A DNA stretch of 64,000 bases from Duganella aquatilis (GTDB lineage: Bacteria; Pseudomonadota; Gammaproteobacteria; Burkholderiales; Burkholderiaceae_D): the NCBI RefSeq assembly GCF_009674565.1, contig NZ_WKJL01000008.1, positions 142,750 to 206,749 on the forward strand, in the 5' to 3' direction. The notes under the pieces were generated by a model. That model did no database searches. It was given only the letters and a program-made list of their open reading frames with translations, and was not told the origin of the DNA. The position numbers and the translations under genes were made by a program. Below, one piece after another: positions 1 through 7,385 of the stretch. Within the stretch, counting starts at the first letter, position 1. Every line of letters starts with the position of its first letter.

Positions 1-1057
1 GAGCGTCCAGGCTCTGGCCGGGATTGAGCACCGGCGGCTGGCCATTGGTGAACACCAGCTCCACGGTGAAGCGGCCATCCTTGATCTGCGGGTAGATGGT
101 GCGGATGTCGGCGCCGTAGGTGCGGCCATCCTGCTGCACGCTGCCGTGGCGGCCGACCGCCATGCGGTTCAGGTAATACTCATCCACACTGGCGGACAGC
201 TTGAAGCGCGCTGGATCGTCGATGCGGCCGATGTTTTTGCCGGTGGCGATGGATTCGCCCACCTGCAGCCGGAAGTTGGTCAGCCGGCCCTCGACCGGCG
301 CGCGCACGGCCAGCGCATCGACGGTGGCGGAGACCAGCTTCAAACCGGAGTTCAGGCCCTGGATCGAACTTTCCAGCTGCTGCTCGGCGCTCTGGCGCAC
401 GCGGCTTTCCGCCACGTTGGCGCGCTGCTCCTGCTGGAGGATGCGCTCCTGCTGCGTGACCTTGTCTTCCGACTCTTCCAGCGAAGCGGTGGAGATAAAG
501 CCCTGCGCCGCCAGGCGTACGTTGCGCGCGTGCTGCTTGCGCACCTGGTCCAGCGCGAATTGCAGGTCGTCCAGGCGGCGCTGGTGGTCGCTGGCGCTGG
601 ATTCCTGCGCGACCCGCAAGTTGGACAGGTTGAAGACGCTGACCGAATGTTCATACTGGCGCGCCAGCAGCTCCAGGTTGCGCTGCGGGTTGGAGATGCG
701 GAACAGCAGCTGGCCTTTTTTCACCAGTGCGCCGTCGGCGGCGAACACTTCCTCCACGCGGCCCGATTCCACCGCGTCGAGTATCACGGCGTTGAGCGGT
801 TCGGCATTGGCGCGCACGATGATCTCGTCGACAAACACGCCGCGCGCGGCCTGGCCGATGCGCAGGTCGGCGCCGTCGATTTGCAGGCCGCGCGGCATCC
901 ACGACCACAGCGTCCAGGCGGTGGCCGCTACCGCGACCACGGCGGCGGCGATGATGGCGATACGCCTGCCGCGCCGGCGCGGAACGACGGTATCCATCGC
1001 AATGCCGCTGGCGGGGAGGGGAGTAGCGGCGGCTTCAAATTTTTTTTTGATATGCAT
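1..1057 (-). CDS. HlyD-family periplasmic adaptor subunit, partial (3' end outside window)
   Basis: Open frame of about 352 codons reading off the left edge. Residues about 1-25 are cytoplasmic and basic, followed by one membrane helix rich in Ala/Val/Ile (about 30-45), then a beta-barrel/lipoyl segment with the typical 'VESGRVEEVFAADGALVKKG' pattern, a long heptad-rich region and a second lipoyl/barrel half. This is the layout of a membrane-fusion protein that joins an inner-membrane exporter (RND or MacB-type ABC) to an outer-membrane channel. The exporter gene should lie just beyond the edge. It is divergent from a sigma-54 activator, with a sigma-54 promoter directly upstream. The first ATG (1057) sits at the predicted transcription start, so the in-frame ATG at 997 is an alternative start. 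Family is clear; substrate is unknown. Confidence 0.85.
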   Translation of the reverse strand, partial: MHIKKKFEAAATPLPASGIAMDTVVPRRRGRRIAIIAAAVVAVAATAWTLWSWMPRGLQIDGADLRIGQAARGVFVDEIIVRANAEPLNAVILDAVESGRVEEVFAADGALVKKGQLLFRISNPQRNLELLARQYEHSVSVFNLSNLRVAQESSASDHQRRLDDLQFALDQVRKQHARNVRLAAQGFISTASLEESEDKVTQQERILQQEQRANVAESRVRQSAEQQLESSIQGLNSGLKLVSATVDALAVRAPVEGRLTNFRLQVGESIATGKNIGRIDDPARFKLSASVDEYYLNRMAVGRHGSVQQDGRTYGADIRTIYPQIKDGRFTVELVFTNGQPPVLNPGQSLDA

Positions 1058-1068
1058 ACCGGCCTTAC

Positions 1069-1084
1069 AGCAAACCCTGTGCCA
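1069..1084 (-). promoter_or_regulatory. Sigma-54 (RpoN) promoter of the HlyD-type gene
   Basis: Read on the minus strand the site is TGGCACAGGGTTTGCT, which matches the -24/-12 consensus TGGCAC-N5-TTGCW exactly. The C of the -12 element is at 1070, placing transcription start near 1058. The divergent gene encodes a sigma-54-dependent activator, which supports the call. Confidence 0.85.
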
Positions 1085-1132
1085 TGCCGGAAAGGCCTGT
1101 TTCTGGCTGCCTGCGGACGCAAATGGCCTGCA

Positions 1133-1176
1133 GGTGTTCATTTCCGGACACCGCGCGCTGTTCGCAAGTGGACAGC
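1133..1176. promoter_or_regulatory. Two tandem palindromic activator sites (putative UAS)
   Basis: GGTGTTCATTTCCGGACACC (1133-1152) and GCTGTTCGCAAGTGGACAGC (1157-1176) share TGTTC-N6-GGACA, with centres 24 bp apart, about two and a third helical turns. They lie about 75-118 bp upstream of the predicted sigma-54 transcription start, the usual place for enhancer sites of NtrC-type activators. Assignment to the adjacent regulator is inference. Confidence 0.65.
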
Positions 1177-1225
1177 CCCCCGGAGTGGCCATTTACAGCG
1201 CTTTGGCGGCTGCTAGAATGCCTGC

Positions 1226-2608
1226 ATGACTGCCTATATTCTGATCCTCGATGACGATGCCGACGTCGCCACTGCCGCCCAGCTGCTGCTGCGCCGACGC
1301 TATGGCCAGGTGGCCACCTTGTCCGATCCGGCGGGCTTGCCGGCGCTGCTGGCGCGCGGCGTGCCGGACGTGGTGCTGCTCGATCTGAACTTCACGCCGG
1401 GCCGCATCAACGGCGCCGAAGGGCTGGCGCTGATGGACGTTCTGCGCACCCAGGCGCGTCCGCCGGCGGTGATCGCCATGACCGCCTATGCCGACGTGCC
1501 GCTGGCGGTGGAAGCGCTGAAGCGCGGCGCCGGCGATTTCATCACCAAGCCGTGGGACAACGCGCGCTTGATCGCGGCGGTGGACCAGGCGCTGGCGCGG
1601 CGCCAGGCGGTGCATGGCGCCGCCGCCGGTTCGCCGGAGTTGATGGGCGAGTCGCGCGCCATGCGCGAGCTGAAGGCGCTGATCGCCAGCGTGGCGCCTA
1701 CCGAGGCCAATGTGATGGTGCTGGGCGAGAACGGCGTCGGCAAGGAACTGGTGGCGCGGGCGATTCATGCGGCGTCGCGCCGCGCGGCCGGCACCATGCT
1801 GGCGGTGGACATGGGCGCCCTGCCCGAATCGACGTTCGAGAGCGAGTTGTTCGGCCACCGCAGAGGTTCGTTCACGGACGCCAGGTCCGACCGGGCGGGG
1901 CGCTTCCAGGCGGCGCGCGGCGGTTCGCTGTTTTTGGACGAAATCGGCAATATGCCGCTGGCGGCGCAGGCCAAGCTGCTGACGGCGCTGGAACGGCGCG
2001 AAGTCACGCCGATTGGTGCGGACAAGCCGGAGGCGATCGATGTGCGCATCATCAGCGCCACCAATCTGGACGAGGCGCGCCTGTTCGATCCCTCGGTGTT
2101 CCGCGCAGACTTGCTGTTCCGGCTGAATACCATCGTGATCCGCGTGCCGCCGTTGCGCGAGCGGCGCGAGGATGTGCCGCTGCTGCTGGCGCATTATCTG
2201 AAAATGTACGAGAGCCAGTACCAGCGGCCGTCGCGCGAAGTGGCCGCCGTCGCGATGGACGCGCTGACGCGGCATGACTGGCCGGGCAATGTGCGCGCGC
2301 TGCGCCACGCGTGCGAGCGCGCCGTCATCCTCGGCCAGGGCGCAGAATACGCGGTGGCCGATTTCGGCCTCGCCACCGCGCCGGCCGCGCCGCTCGGCTA
2401 TCCGCCGCACGCGGAAGTCTCGGGCGGCGAGAGCGTTGATCGCGCCGCTGCCGCCGCGCCGGCCACCGACGCCACGCTGGACGCCATCGAACGCGCCGCC
2501 ATCGCCGCCACGCTGGCGCAATTCAACGGCAATATCAGCCATGCCGCCAAAACATTGGGCATCAGCCGCGCCGCCTTGTACCGCAAGCTGGGCAAGCATG
2601 GCATCTGA
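1226..2608 (+). CDS. Sigma-54-dependent Fis-family response regulator (NtrC-type)
   Basis: 460 residues in three parts. A receiver domain (about 1-120) has acidic pocket D9-D10-D11, phosphoacceptor D53 in 'VVLLDLNF' and the K of 'ITKPW'. A AAA+ sigma-54 interaction domain (about 140-370) has Walker A 'GENGVGKE' near residue 167, Walker B 'GGSLFLDEIG', and the sigma-54-contacting loop as GSFTDA rather than GAFTGA; GAFTDA-like variants are known in this family. A C-terminal Fis helix-turn-helix follows (about 420-460, 'ISHAAKTLGISRAALYRKL'). It should activate transcription at sigma-54 promoters after phosphorylation by the kinase whose gene overlaps its 3' end by 11 bp. The obvious target is the divergent adaptor gene. 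Confidence 0.93.
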   Translation: MTAYILILDDDADVATAAQLLLRRRYGQVATLSDPAGLPALLARGVPDVVLLDLNFTPGRINGAEGLALMDVLRTQARPPAVIAMTAYADVPLAVEALKRGAGDFITKPWDNARLIAAVDQALARRQAVHGAAAGSPELMGESRAMRELKALIASVAPTEANVMVLGENGVGKELVARAIHAASRRAAGTMLAVDMGALPESTFESELFGHRRGSFTDARSDRAGRFQAARGGSLFLDEIGNMPLAAQAKLLTALERREVTPIGADKPEAIDVRIISATNLDEARLFDPSVFRADLLFRLNTIVIRVPPLRERREDVPLLLAHYLKMYESQYQRPSREVAAVAMDALTRHDWPGNVRALRHACERAVILGQGAEYAVADFGLATAPAAPLGYPPHAEVSGGESVDRAAAAAPATDATLDAIERAAIAATLAQFNGNISHAAKTLGISRAALYRKLGKHGI

Positions 2609-3809
2609 ACGTGCGCTCAAGTGGGGCGTGGCGGCCGGCGTGACTGGCCTGATGGCGCTATCCGCTGCCGCCGACCTGCTGTCGCTAACGCCCGAACCGC
2701 GCCGCATGGTGCTGTGCGCGCTGCTTGCCCTGGCACCCGCCACGCTGCTGTGGCAATGCCTGCGCCGCCTGACGCCGCGCGCGCCGCGCATGGAAAACAT
2801 CCCTGCCGCCGCCCATGAAACATCGCTGCCGACAGACGCCTTGTTGTCGCTGGAAGCCCGTCTCGAACACGCCCCGATCGCCCTGTTCCGCATCGAACAC
2901 GCGGCCGGCGCCGGCGCGGTGGCGCCGCTCAACGCCAGCGCGCGCCGCCTGCTGGCGCCCGGCCGCGCCATCGCACCGCAAGACCTGCACCAGCTGCTGG
3001 CCGCGCAGCCGGTCGGTCAACGCCAGCTGGTCAGCTTCGACACCGAACGCGGCGCCGAACGCGCGCTGGTCGCCGTCTCCGCGCTCACGCTGCAAGGCGC
3101 GTCGCAACGCCTGGCCGCGCTGATGCCGGTGGAAAGCGAACTGGAAGCCGAAGCCCTGAACGCCTGGCGCGAACTGGTGCAGGTGCTGACGCACGAAATC
3201 ATGAACTCCCTGACGCCGGTGGCCTCGCTGTCGCGCACCGCCTGCGGCCTGCTGGACGAAGCACACGGCAACCTGCCGCCCGACATCGAGGCCGACCTGG
3301 ATACCGCGCTGGACGCCATCGCCCGCCGCGCCGCCAGCCTGGTCGACTTCGTGGGCAGCTACCGCAGCCTGTCGACCGTGGCGCAGGCGCAGCCGCAGCG
3401 CGTGCTGCTGGAAGAATTGTTTGAACGGTTATCCGCACTGCTGGAACCGCAGTGGCAGGGCAAGCTGGCCTTCTCGGTGGAGCCGGCGTCGCTGGAAGTG
3501 ATGATCGATCCCGGCCAGCTGGAACAGGCGCTGATCAATCTATTGAAAAATGCGTCCGAAGCCGCGACGCAGGCGCAGGTGCGTGCGCGCCTGAGCCGGG
3601 GCGGCCGCCTGCGCATCGACGTCTCGGACAATGGCCCCGGCGTGCCGGAAGCATTGGCCGCCCACATCTTCACGCCATTCTTCTCGACCAAGAAGCAGGG
3701 CAGGGGCATCGGCCTGGCGATGGTGCGGCACCTGGTGCACGCCAACGGCGGCACCGTGCGTTACGCGCGCTCGGTCGGCGCCGGCGCGCGCTTCATCTTG
3801 ACGTTTTAG
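2598..3809 (+). CDS. Sensor histidine kinase, partner of the NtrC-type regulator
   Basis: 403 residues from the ATG at 2598, which overlaps the end of the regulator gene by 11 bp and suggests translational coupling. Two hydrophobic segments (about 8-28 and 36-55) suggest a membrane anchor. A PAS-like linker follows, then an H-box 'LTHEIMNSLTPV' with H199, and a full HATPase domain: N-box 'LINLLKNASEAA', G1 'DNGPGVPE', G2 'GRGIGLAM'. The kinase looks competent. A longer frame extends upstream to 2274, but it would lie inside the regulator gene and adds no recognizable domain. The 3' end overlaps convergent elaA by 4 bp. The signal sensed cannot be read from the sequence. Confidence 0.92.
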   Translation: MASERALKWGVAAGVTGLMALSAAADLLSLTPEPRRMVLCALLALAPATLLWQCLRRLTPRAPRMENIPAAAHETSLPTDALLSLEARLEHAPIALFRIEHAAGAGAVAPLNASARRLLAPGRAIAPQDLHQLLAAQPVGQRQLVSFDTERGAERALVAVSALTLQGASQRLAALMPVESELEAEALNAWRELVQVLTHEIMNSLTPVASLSRTACGLLDEAHGNLPPDIEADLDTALDAIARRAASLVDFVGSYRSLSTVAQAQPQRVLLEELFERLSALLEPQWQGKLAFSVEPASLEVMIDPGQLEQALINLLKNASEAATQAQVRARLSRGGRLRIDVSDNGPGVPEALAAHIFTPFFSTKKQGRGIGLAMVRHLVHANGGTVRYARSVGAGARFILTF

Positions 3810-4258
3810 CGCACCATGTCCACGTGCATGATGCCGTCTTCGTCATACGGCTCGGTCACCGTCTTGAAGCCGAAGCTGCCGTAGAATTTTTCCAGGTGCG
3901 CCTGCGCGCCGATGCGGAAGGCATGACCCGGATGCAGCTTCTCGGACAAAGGAATTGCCTTGGCCAGCAGCTCGCGGCCCACGCCGGCGCCACGGCCGGC
4001 CTGCGTGGTCAGCACGCGGCCCAGCGACATCTCGTCGAACTTCACGCCCGGCGGCACGCAGCGCAGGTAAGCCACCAGCGTGCGCTGGCCGTCGATCTCG
4101 CGCCAGCCCATCAAGTGGTGGCATACCGGATCGCAGCCGTCGATGTCGGGATACAAACAGGTTTGTTCGAGGATGAAGACCGCTTGCCGCTGGCGCAGCA
4201 CCTCGTACCAGTCGTTGCGGGGAATGTCGTCAAATGCCAGCCAGTGCCACTCAATCAT
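3806..4258 (-). CDS. elaA: ElaA-type GNAT N-acetyltransferase
   Basis: 150 residues, the usual ElaA length. The N-terminus 'WYEVLRQRQAVFILEQ' is the ElaA signature. The acetyl-CoA-binding loop is 'GRGAGVGRELL', and the C-terminal 'KFYGSFGFKTV' is the standard GNAT beta-6/alpha-4 ending. It should transfer acetyl groups from acetyl-CoA to an amine; the physiological substrate is not established for the family. The gene is convergent with the upstream kinase (4 bp overlap of the coding ends). It is not obviously in an operon with ohr, since the ohr terminator lies in between. Confidence 0.88.
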   Translation of the reverse strand: MIEWHWLAFDDIPRNDWYEVLRQRQAVFILEQTCLYPDIDGCDPVCHHLMGWREIDGQRTLVAYLRCVPPGVKFDEMSLGRVLTTQAGRGAGVGRELLAKAIPLSEKLHPGHAFRIGAQAHLEKFYGSFGFKTVTEPYDEDGIMHVDMVR

Positions 4259-4296
4259 TGCTTGTCTCGTTCGGGATCAAAACATAATTGTATGTG

Positions 4297-4329
4297 AAAA
4301 AAGGCCGGCGCCTCCATGGAGGGCCGGCC
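4297..4329 (-). terminator. Rho-independent terminator of ohr
   Basis: On the minus strand GGCCGGC, a 13-nt loop region and GCCGGCC form a stem followed by six T residues. It lies about 20 bp past the ohr stop codon. Confidence 0.85.
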
Positions 4330-4350
4330 TGGCGATCAGCTGACGGTCGA

Positions 4351-4776
4351 TTAAACGATGGTCAGGGTCACGTCGATGTTGCCACGGGTGGCGTTCGAGT
4401 AAGGGCAGACGATGTGGGCAGCGGCCACCAGTTTTTCGGCGGTTGCGCGGTCCAGGCCTGGCAGGGAGATTTTGTGCTCAACCTGGATGCCGAAGCCGGT
4501 AGGGATCTGGCCGATGCCGACGGCGGTTTCCACCGACACGTCTGCAGGCACGGCGATCTTGTCGCGGCCGCCAACGAATTTCATGGCGCCGATGAAGCAA
4601 GCGGCGTAGCCCGAAGCGAACAGCTGCTCAGGATTGGTGCCTTCGCCGCCGGCGCCGCCCAGTTCTTTCGGGGTGCTCAGCTTGACGGACAGGTGACCAT
4701 CCGACGAAGCGGATTGGCCTTCGCGGCCGCCGGTGGTTTTAGCGTGTGCGGTGTACAGAACTTTTTCGATCGACAT
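4351..4776 (-). CDS. ohr: Ohr/OsmC-family organic hydroperoxide resistance protein
   Basis: 141 residues from the ATG at 4776, which has an AAGGA ribosome site; upstream in-frame codons do not resemble the family. The Ohr start '[20 protein letters not shown]' is present, with both redox cysteines: C60 in '[10 protein letters not shown]' and the second in '[10 protein letters not shown]'. The enzyme is a dimeric thiol peroxidase that reduces organic hydroperoxides through lipoylated proteins in the cytoplasm. It is monocistronic, with a promoter and an overlapping palindromic operator upstream and a strong terminator downstream. Regulation by an OhrR-type MarR repressor is likely from family knowledge, but no ohrR gene is in the window. 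Confidence 0.95.
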   Translation of the reverse strand: MSIEKVLYTAHAKTTGGREGQSASSDGHLSVKLSTPKELGGAGGEGTNPEQLFASGYAACFIGAMKFVGGRDKIAVPADVSVETAVGIGQIPTGFGIQVEHKISLPGLDRATAEKLVAAAHIVCPYSNATRGNIDVTLTIV

Positions 4777-4837
4777 GATAATTCCTTTCAGTGAGTAGTT
4801 TGATAATTTACTACAGTTTGCGCCGTTTGCTGCGCCG

Positions 4838-4854
4838 ATGTATGAACTATACAT
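4838..4854. promoter_or_regulatory. Palindromic operator overlapping the ohr -10
   Basis: ATGTATGAACTATACAT is a 17-bp palindrome with arms ATGTAT/ATACAT. It covers the ohr -10 hexamer (4846-4851), the position expected for a repressor. Identity of the repressor (OhrR) is inferred. Confidence 0.55.
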
Positions 4855-4874
4855 AGCGCACGATCTAATAGCAA
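4846..4874 (-). promoter_or_regulatory. Sigma-70 promoter of ohr
   Basis: Minus-strand TTGCTA (4874-4869), a 17-bp spacer and TATAGT (4851-4846). The leader to the ATG is about 65 nt. Confidence 0.6.
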
Positions 4875-4909
4875 GCTATATATTTGTATCGAGTTGTAAC
4901 AGCTCATAA

Positions 4910-4938
4910 TTGATAATGATTCGCATTATCTATAGAAT
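4910..4938 (+). promoter_or_regulatory. Sigma-70 promoter of the PepSY-flavoreductase gene
   Basis: TTGATA (4910-4915), a 17-bp spacer and TAGAAT (4933-4938), each one mismatch from consensus. The Fur box occupies the spacer. Confidence 0.7.
4912..4930. promoter_or_regulatory. Fur box
   Basis: GATAATGATTCGCATTATC matches the 19-bp consensus GATAATGATAATCATTATC at 16 of 19 positions and sits between the -35 and -10 of the downstream gene. This predicts iron repression. Confidence 0.85.
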
Positions 4939-4966
4939 GGGCAGATACTGTACGTGAAAGTGATCC

Positions 4967-7360
4967 GTGAAAAAGCTTTGGTTCCAGTTGCATTGGTTTG
5001 TCGGCATCACCGCCGGCACCGTCCTGATGGTGATCGGCCTGACCGGCGCCACGCTTGCCTTCCGCGAGGAGATCCTCGACGCCTTGAATCCCGGCGTGCG
5101 CACTGTCGCCGTGCAGAGCGCGCCGGTGATGGCGCCGCAGCAGATCATGCAGGCCGCGCGGCTGGTCAAGCCGCACGAGCGCGTCACCAGCATCATCCTG
5201 TATGACACGCCGGGTTCCAGCGCGCGCGTCGGCCTGGCGCCGGCGCCGGGCGAACGCAAGGGCGAAACGGTTTATCTGAATCCGTACAACGGCGCGCTGC
5301 TGCCGGAGCTGCATTACGAAGGCTTCTTCGAATGGGTCGAACAGCTGCACCGCTTCCTGCTGCTGCCGCGCGATCCGGGCAAGATGGTCAGCGGCGTGCT
5401 GGCGTTCTGCCTGATGGGGCTTGCGCTGAGCGGCCTGTATCTGCGCTGGCCGCGCCGCGTGTGGGACTGGCGCACCTGGCTGACCTTCGATACGCGCATG
5501 AAGGGCCGCTCCTTCCTGTGGGGCCTGCACTCGGTGGTGGGCACCTGGGTGATGGTGGTGTTCCTGGTGTTCACCATGTCCGGCGTGTACTGGGCCTTCG
5601 ATCCGATCCGCGACATGGCGGATGGCTGGATGGGCACCCTGCGTCCGCCGCGCGACGCCGCGCCGAAACCGAAAACGCCGAAAGCCGACAAGCCGGCCAA
5701 GGCGGAAGCCGCCGACCTGACCGCAAGCTGGGCCACCTTCGAACAGAACGCGCCCAACTGGCATATGGCTTTCCTGCGTCCGCCGGAGCGCGCCAGCGCG
5801 CCGCTGCAGATCCTGTGGGTGGCCAAGGATGCGCCACACGTGCGCGCACGCAGCAGCATGTCGATCAACCAGCAGACCGGCGCCTTGCTGAAGAATGAGC
5901 TGTACGCCGACAAGCCGGTGGGCGCACGCTTCCAGTCGACCATCTATCCGCTGCACCTGGGGACGTACTTCGGCGTGGTCGGCCAGTTGATTGTCTTTAT
6001 CGCCGCATTGGCGTTGCCGGGCTTCGGCATCACCGGCTGGATGCTCTACCTGAACCGCCGCAGGCAGAAGCGCATTGCGCGGGCCGAGCGCGCGCAGTTT
6101 GCGGCATCGGCGCCGGCCGGCGCGCAGGATGATCCGGTGCTGATGGCTTACGCCAGCCAGACCGGCCAGGCCGAACGCCTGGCGCTGCAAAGCGCGGCCG
6201 CGCTGCAAAAGGCCGGCGTGGCGGTGCACGTGCATTCGCTGGAAAAACTGACGCCGCCGCAGCTAGGCAAATACCGCCGCGCGCTGTTCGTCGCCAGCAG
6301 CTTCGGCGAAGGCGAACCGCCGGACAGCGCGCGCCGCTTCAGCCGTCTGCTGAACGCTGCAAAAGAAGAATTGAAGCACGTGCAGTACGCCGTGCTGGCG
6401 CTGGGCGACCGCAATTACGCGGAGTTCTGCGGTTTCGGCCGCACGCTGGACCAGCGCCTGGCGGTGCTCGGCGCGCAGCCGTTGCATCCGATGATTGAAG
6501 TGGACAACGGCGACGCCGGCGCGCTGGCCCGCTGGGGCAATGCGCTGCGCGGCCTGATGGGCAACGATGCCGCCGAGGTCGCGCTGACCGCCGCTGCCGA
6601 CGACAGCGACTACGCCAGCTGGCGCCTGGACCAGCGCGTGCTGCTCAATCCCGGCAGCATCGGCTTGCCGCTGTACGAGATCACGCTGACCGGCGCCATC
6701 GGCGAAGGCTGGCGTCCCGGCGCGCTGGTGGACATCTGGCCGGGCCACTACGGTCCGGACGCGGCGCCGCGCCGCTATTCGCTGGCGTCGATTCCGCAGG
6801 ACGGCAGCATGCAGCTGGTGGTGCGCCAGGTGCGCTGCGAACGCGGCCTGGGCCTGGCGTCCGGCTGGCTGACCGACCAGGCGGCCATCGGCGACGAGGT
6901 GCGCGTGCGCCTGATCGCCAACCCGTCCTTCGATGCGTATCCGCAGCCGGCGCCCGCCATCTACATCGGCAACGGCTCCGGCATTGCCGGCCTGCGTTCG
7001 CATCTGCGCGCGCGCGTGCTGGAAGGCGCGCAGCGCAACTGGCTGATTTTCGGCGAGCGTCAGCAGGAACACGATGCGGTCTGCGCGGAAGAAATCCGGG
7101 GCTGGCGCGCCCAGGGCTTCCTGCCGGAGCTGGATCTGGTGTATTCGCGCGACGTCACCGGCGGCGGCTATGTGCAGGACTGCATGCGCGACCGCGCCGA
7201 CACGCTGCGCAACTGGATCGCCGACGGCGCCGTCATCTTCGTCTGCGGCAGCCTGCAGGGCATGGCCGGCGGCGTGGATGACGCGCTGGCCGCCATCATC
7301 AGCCGCGCGCAGCTGGAGCAGCTGACGGAGGAAGGCCGCTACCGGCGCGATGTATACTGA
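4967..7360 (+). CDS. PepSY-membrane / flavodoxin / CysJ-type reductase fusion (siderophore-iron reductase-like)
   Basis: 797 residues from a GTG start. The N-terminal half (about 1-380) is a PepSY_TM-type membrane module: a helix near 10-33, helices near 140-160, 185-215 and 335-360, with periplasmic segments between. The C-terminal half is a soluble diflavin reductase: a flavodoxin domain from about 391 ('LMAYASQTGQAERLA'), FAD binding around 600 ('RRYSLASIPQDG') and NADPH binding from about 667 ('GNGSGIAGLRSHL'). It would pass electrons from NADPH through FAD and FMN to the membrane part. Related PiuB-like proteins of Pseudomonas are iron-regulated and tied to siderophore-iron reduction. 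The Fur box over its promoter supports the same role here. No receptor gene is adjacent. Confidence 0.88.
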   Translation: MKKLWFQLHWFVGITAGTVLMVIGLTGATLAFREEILDALNPGVRTVAVQSAPVMAPQQIMQAARLVKPHERVTSIILYDTPGSSARVGLAPAPGERKGETVYLNPYNGALLPELHYEGFFEWVEQLHRFLLLPRDPGKMVSGVLAFCLMGLALSGLYLRWPRRVWDWRTWLTFDTRMKGRSFLWGLHSVVGTWVMVVFLVFTMSGVYWAFDPIRDMADGWMGTLRPPRDAAPKPKTPKADKPAKAEAADLTASWATFEQNAPNWHMAFLRPPERASAPLQILWVAKDAPHVRARSSMSINQQTGALLKNELYADKPVGARFQSTIYPLHLGTYFGVVGQLIVFIAALALPGFGITGWMLYLNRRRQKRIARAERAQFAASAPAGAQDDPVLMAYASQTGQAERLALQSAAALQKAGVAVHVHSLEKLTPPQLGKYRRALFVASSFGEGEPPDSARRFSRLLNAAKEELKHVQYAVLALGDRNYAEFCGFGRTLDQRLAVLGAQPLHPMIEVDNGDAGALARWGNALRGLMGNDAAEVALTAAADDSDYASWRLDQRVLLNPGSIGLPLYEITLTGAIGEGWRPGALVDIWPGHYGPDAAPRRYSLASIPQDGSMQLVVRQVRCERGLGLASGWLTDQAAIGDEVRVRLIANPSFDAYPQPAPAIYIGNGSGIAGLRSHLRARVLEGAQRNWLIFGERQQEHDAVCAEEIRGWRAQGFLPELDLVYSRDVTGGGYVQDCMRDRADTLRNWIADGAVIFVCGSLQGMAGGVDDALAAIISRAQLEQLTEEGRYRRDVY

Positions 7361-7385
7361 TCCGGTCTAACCGATTGGAGCGGTC

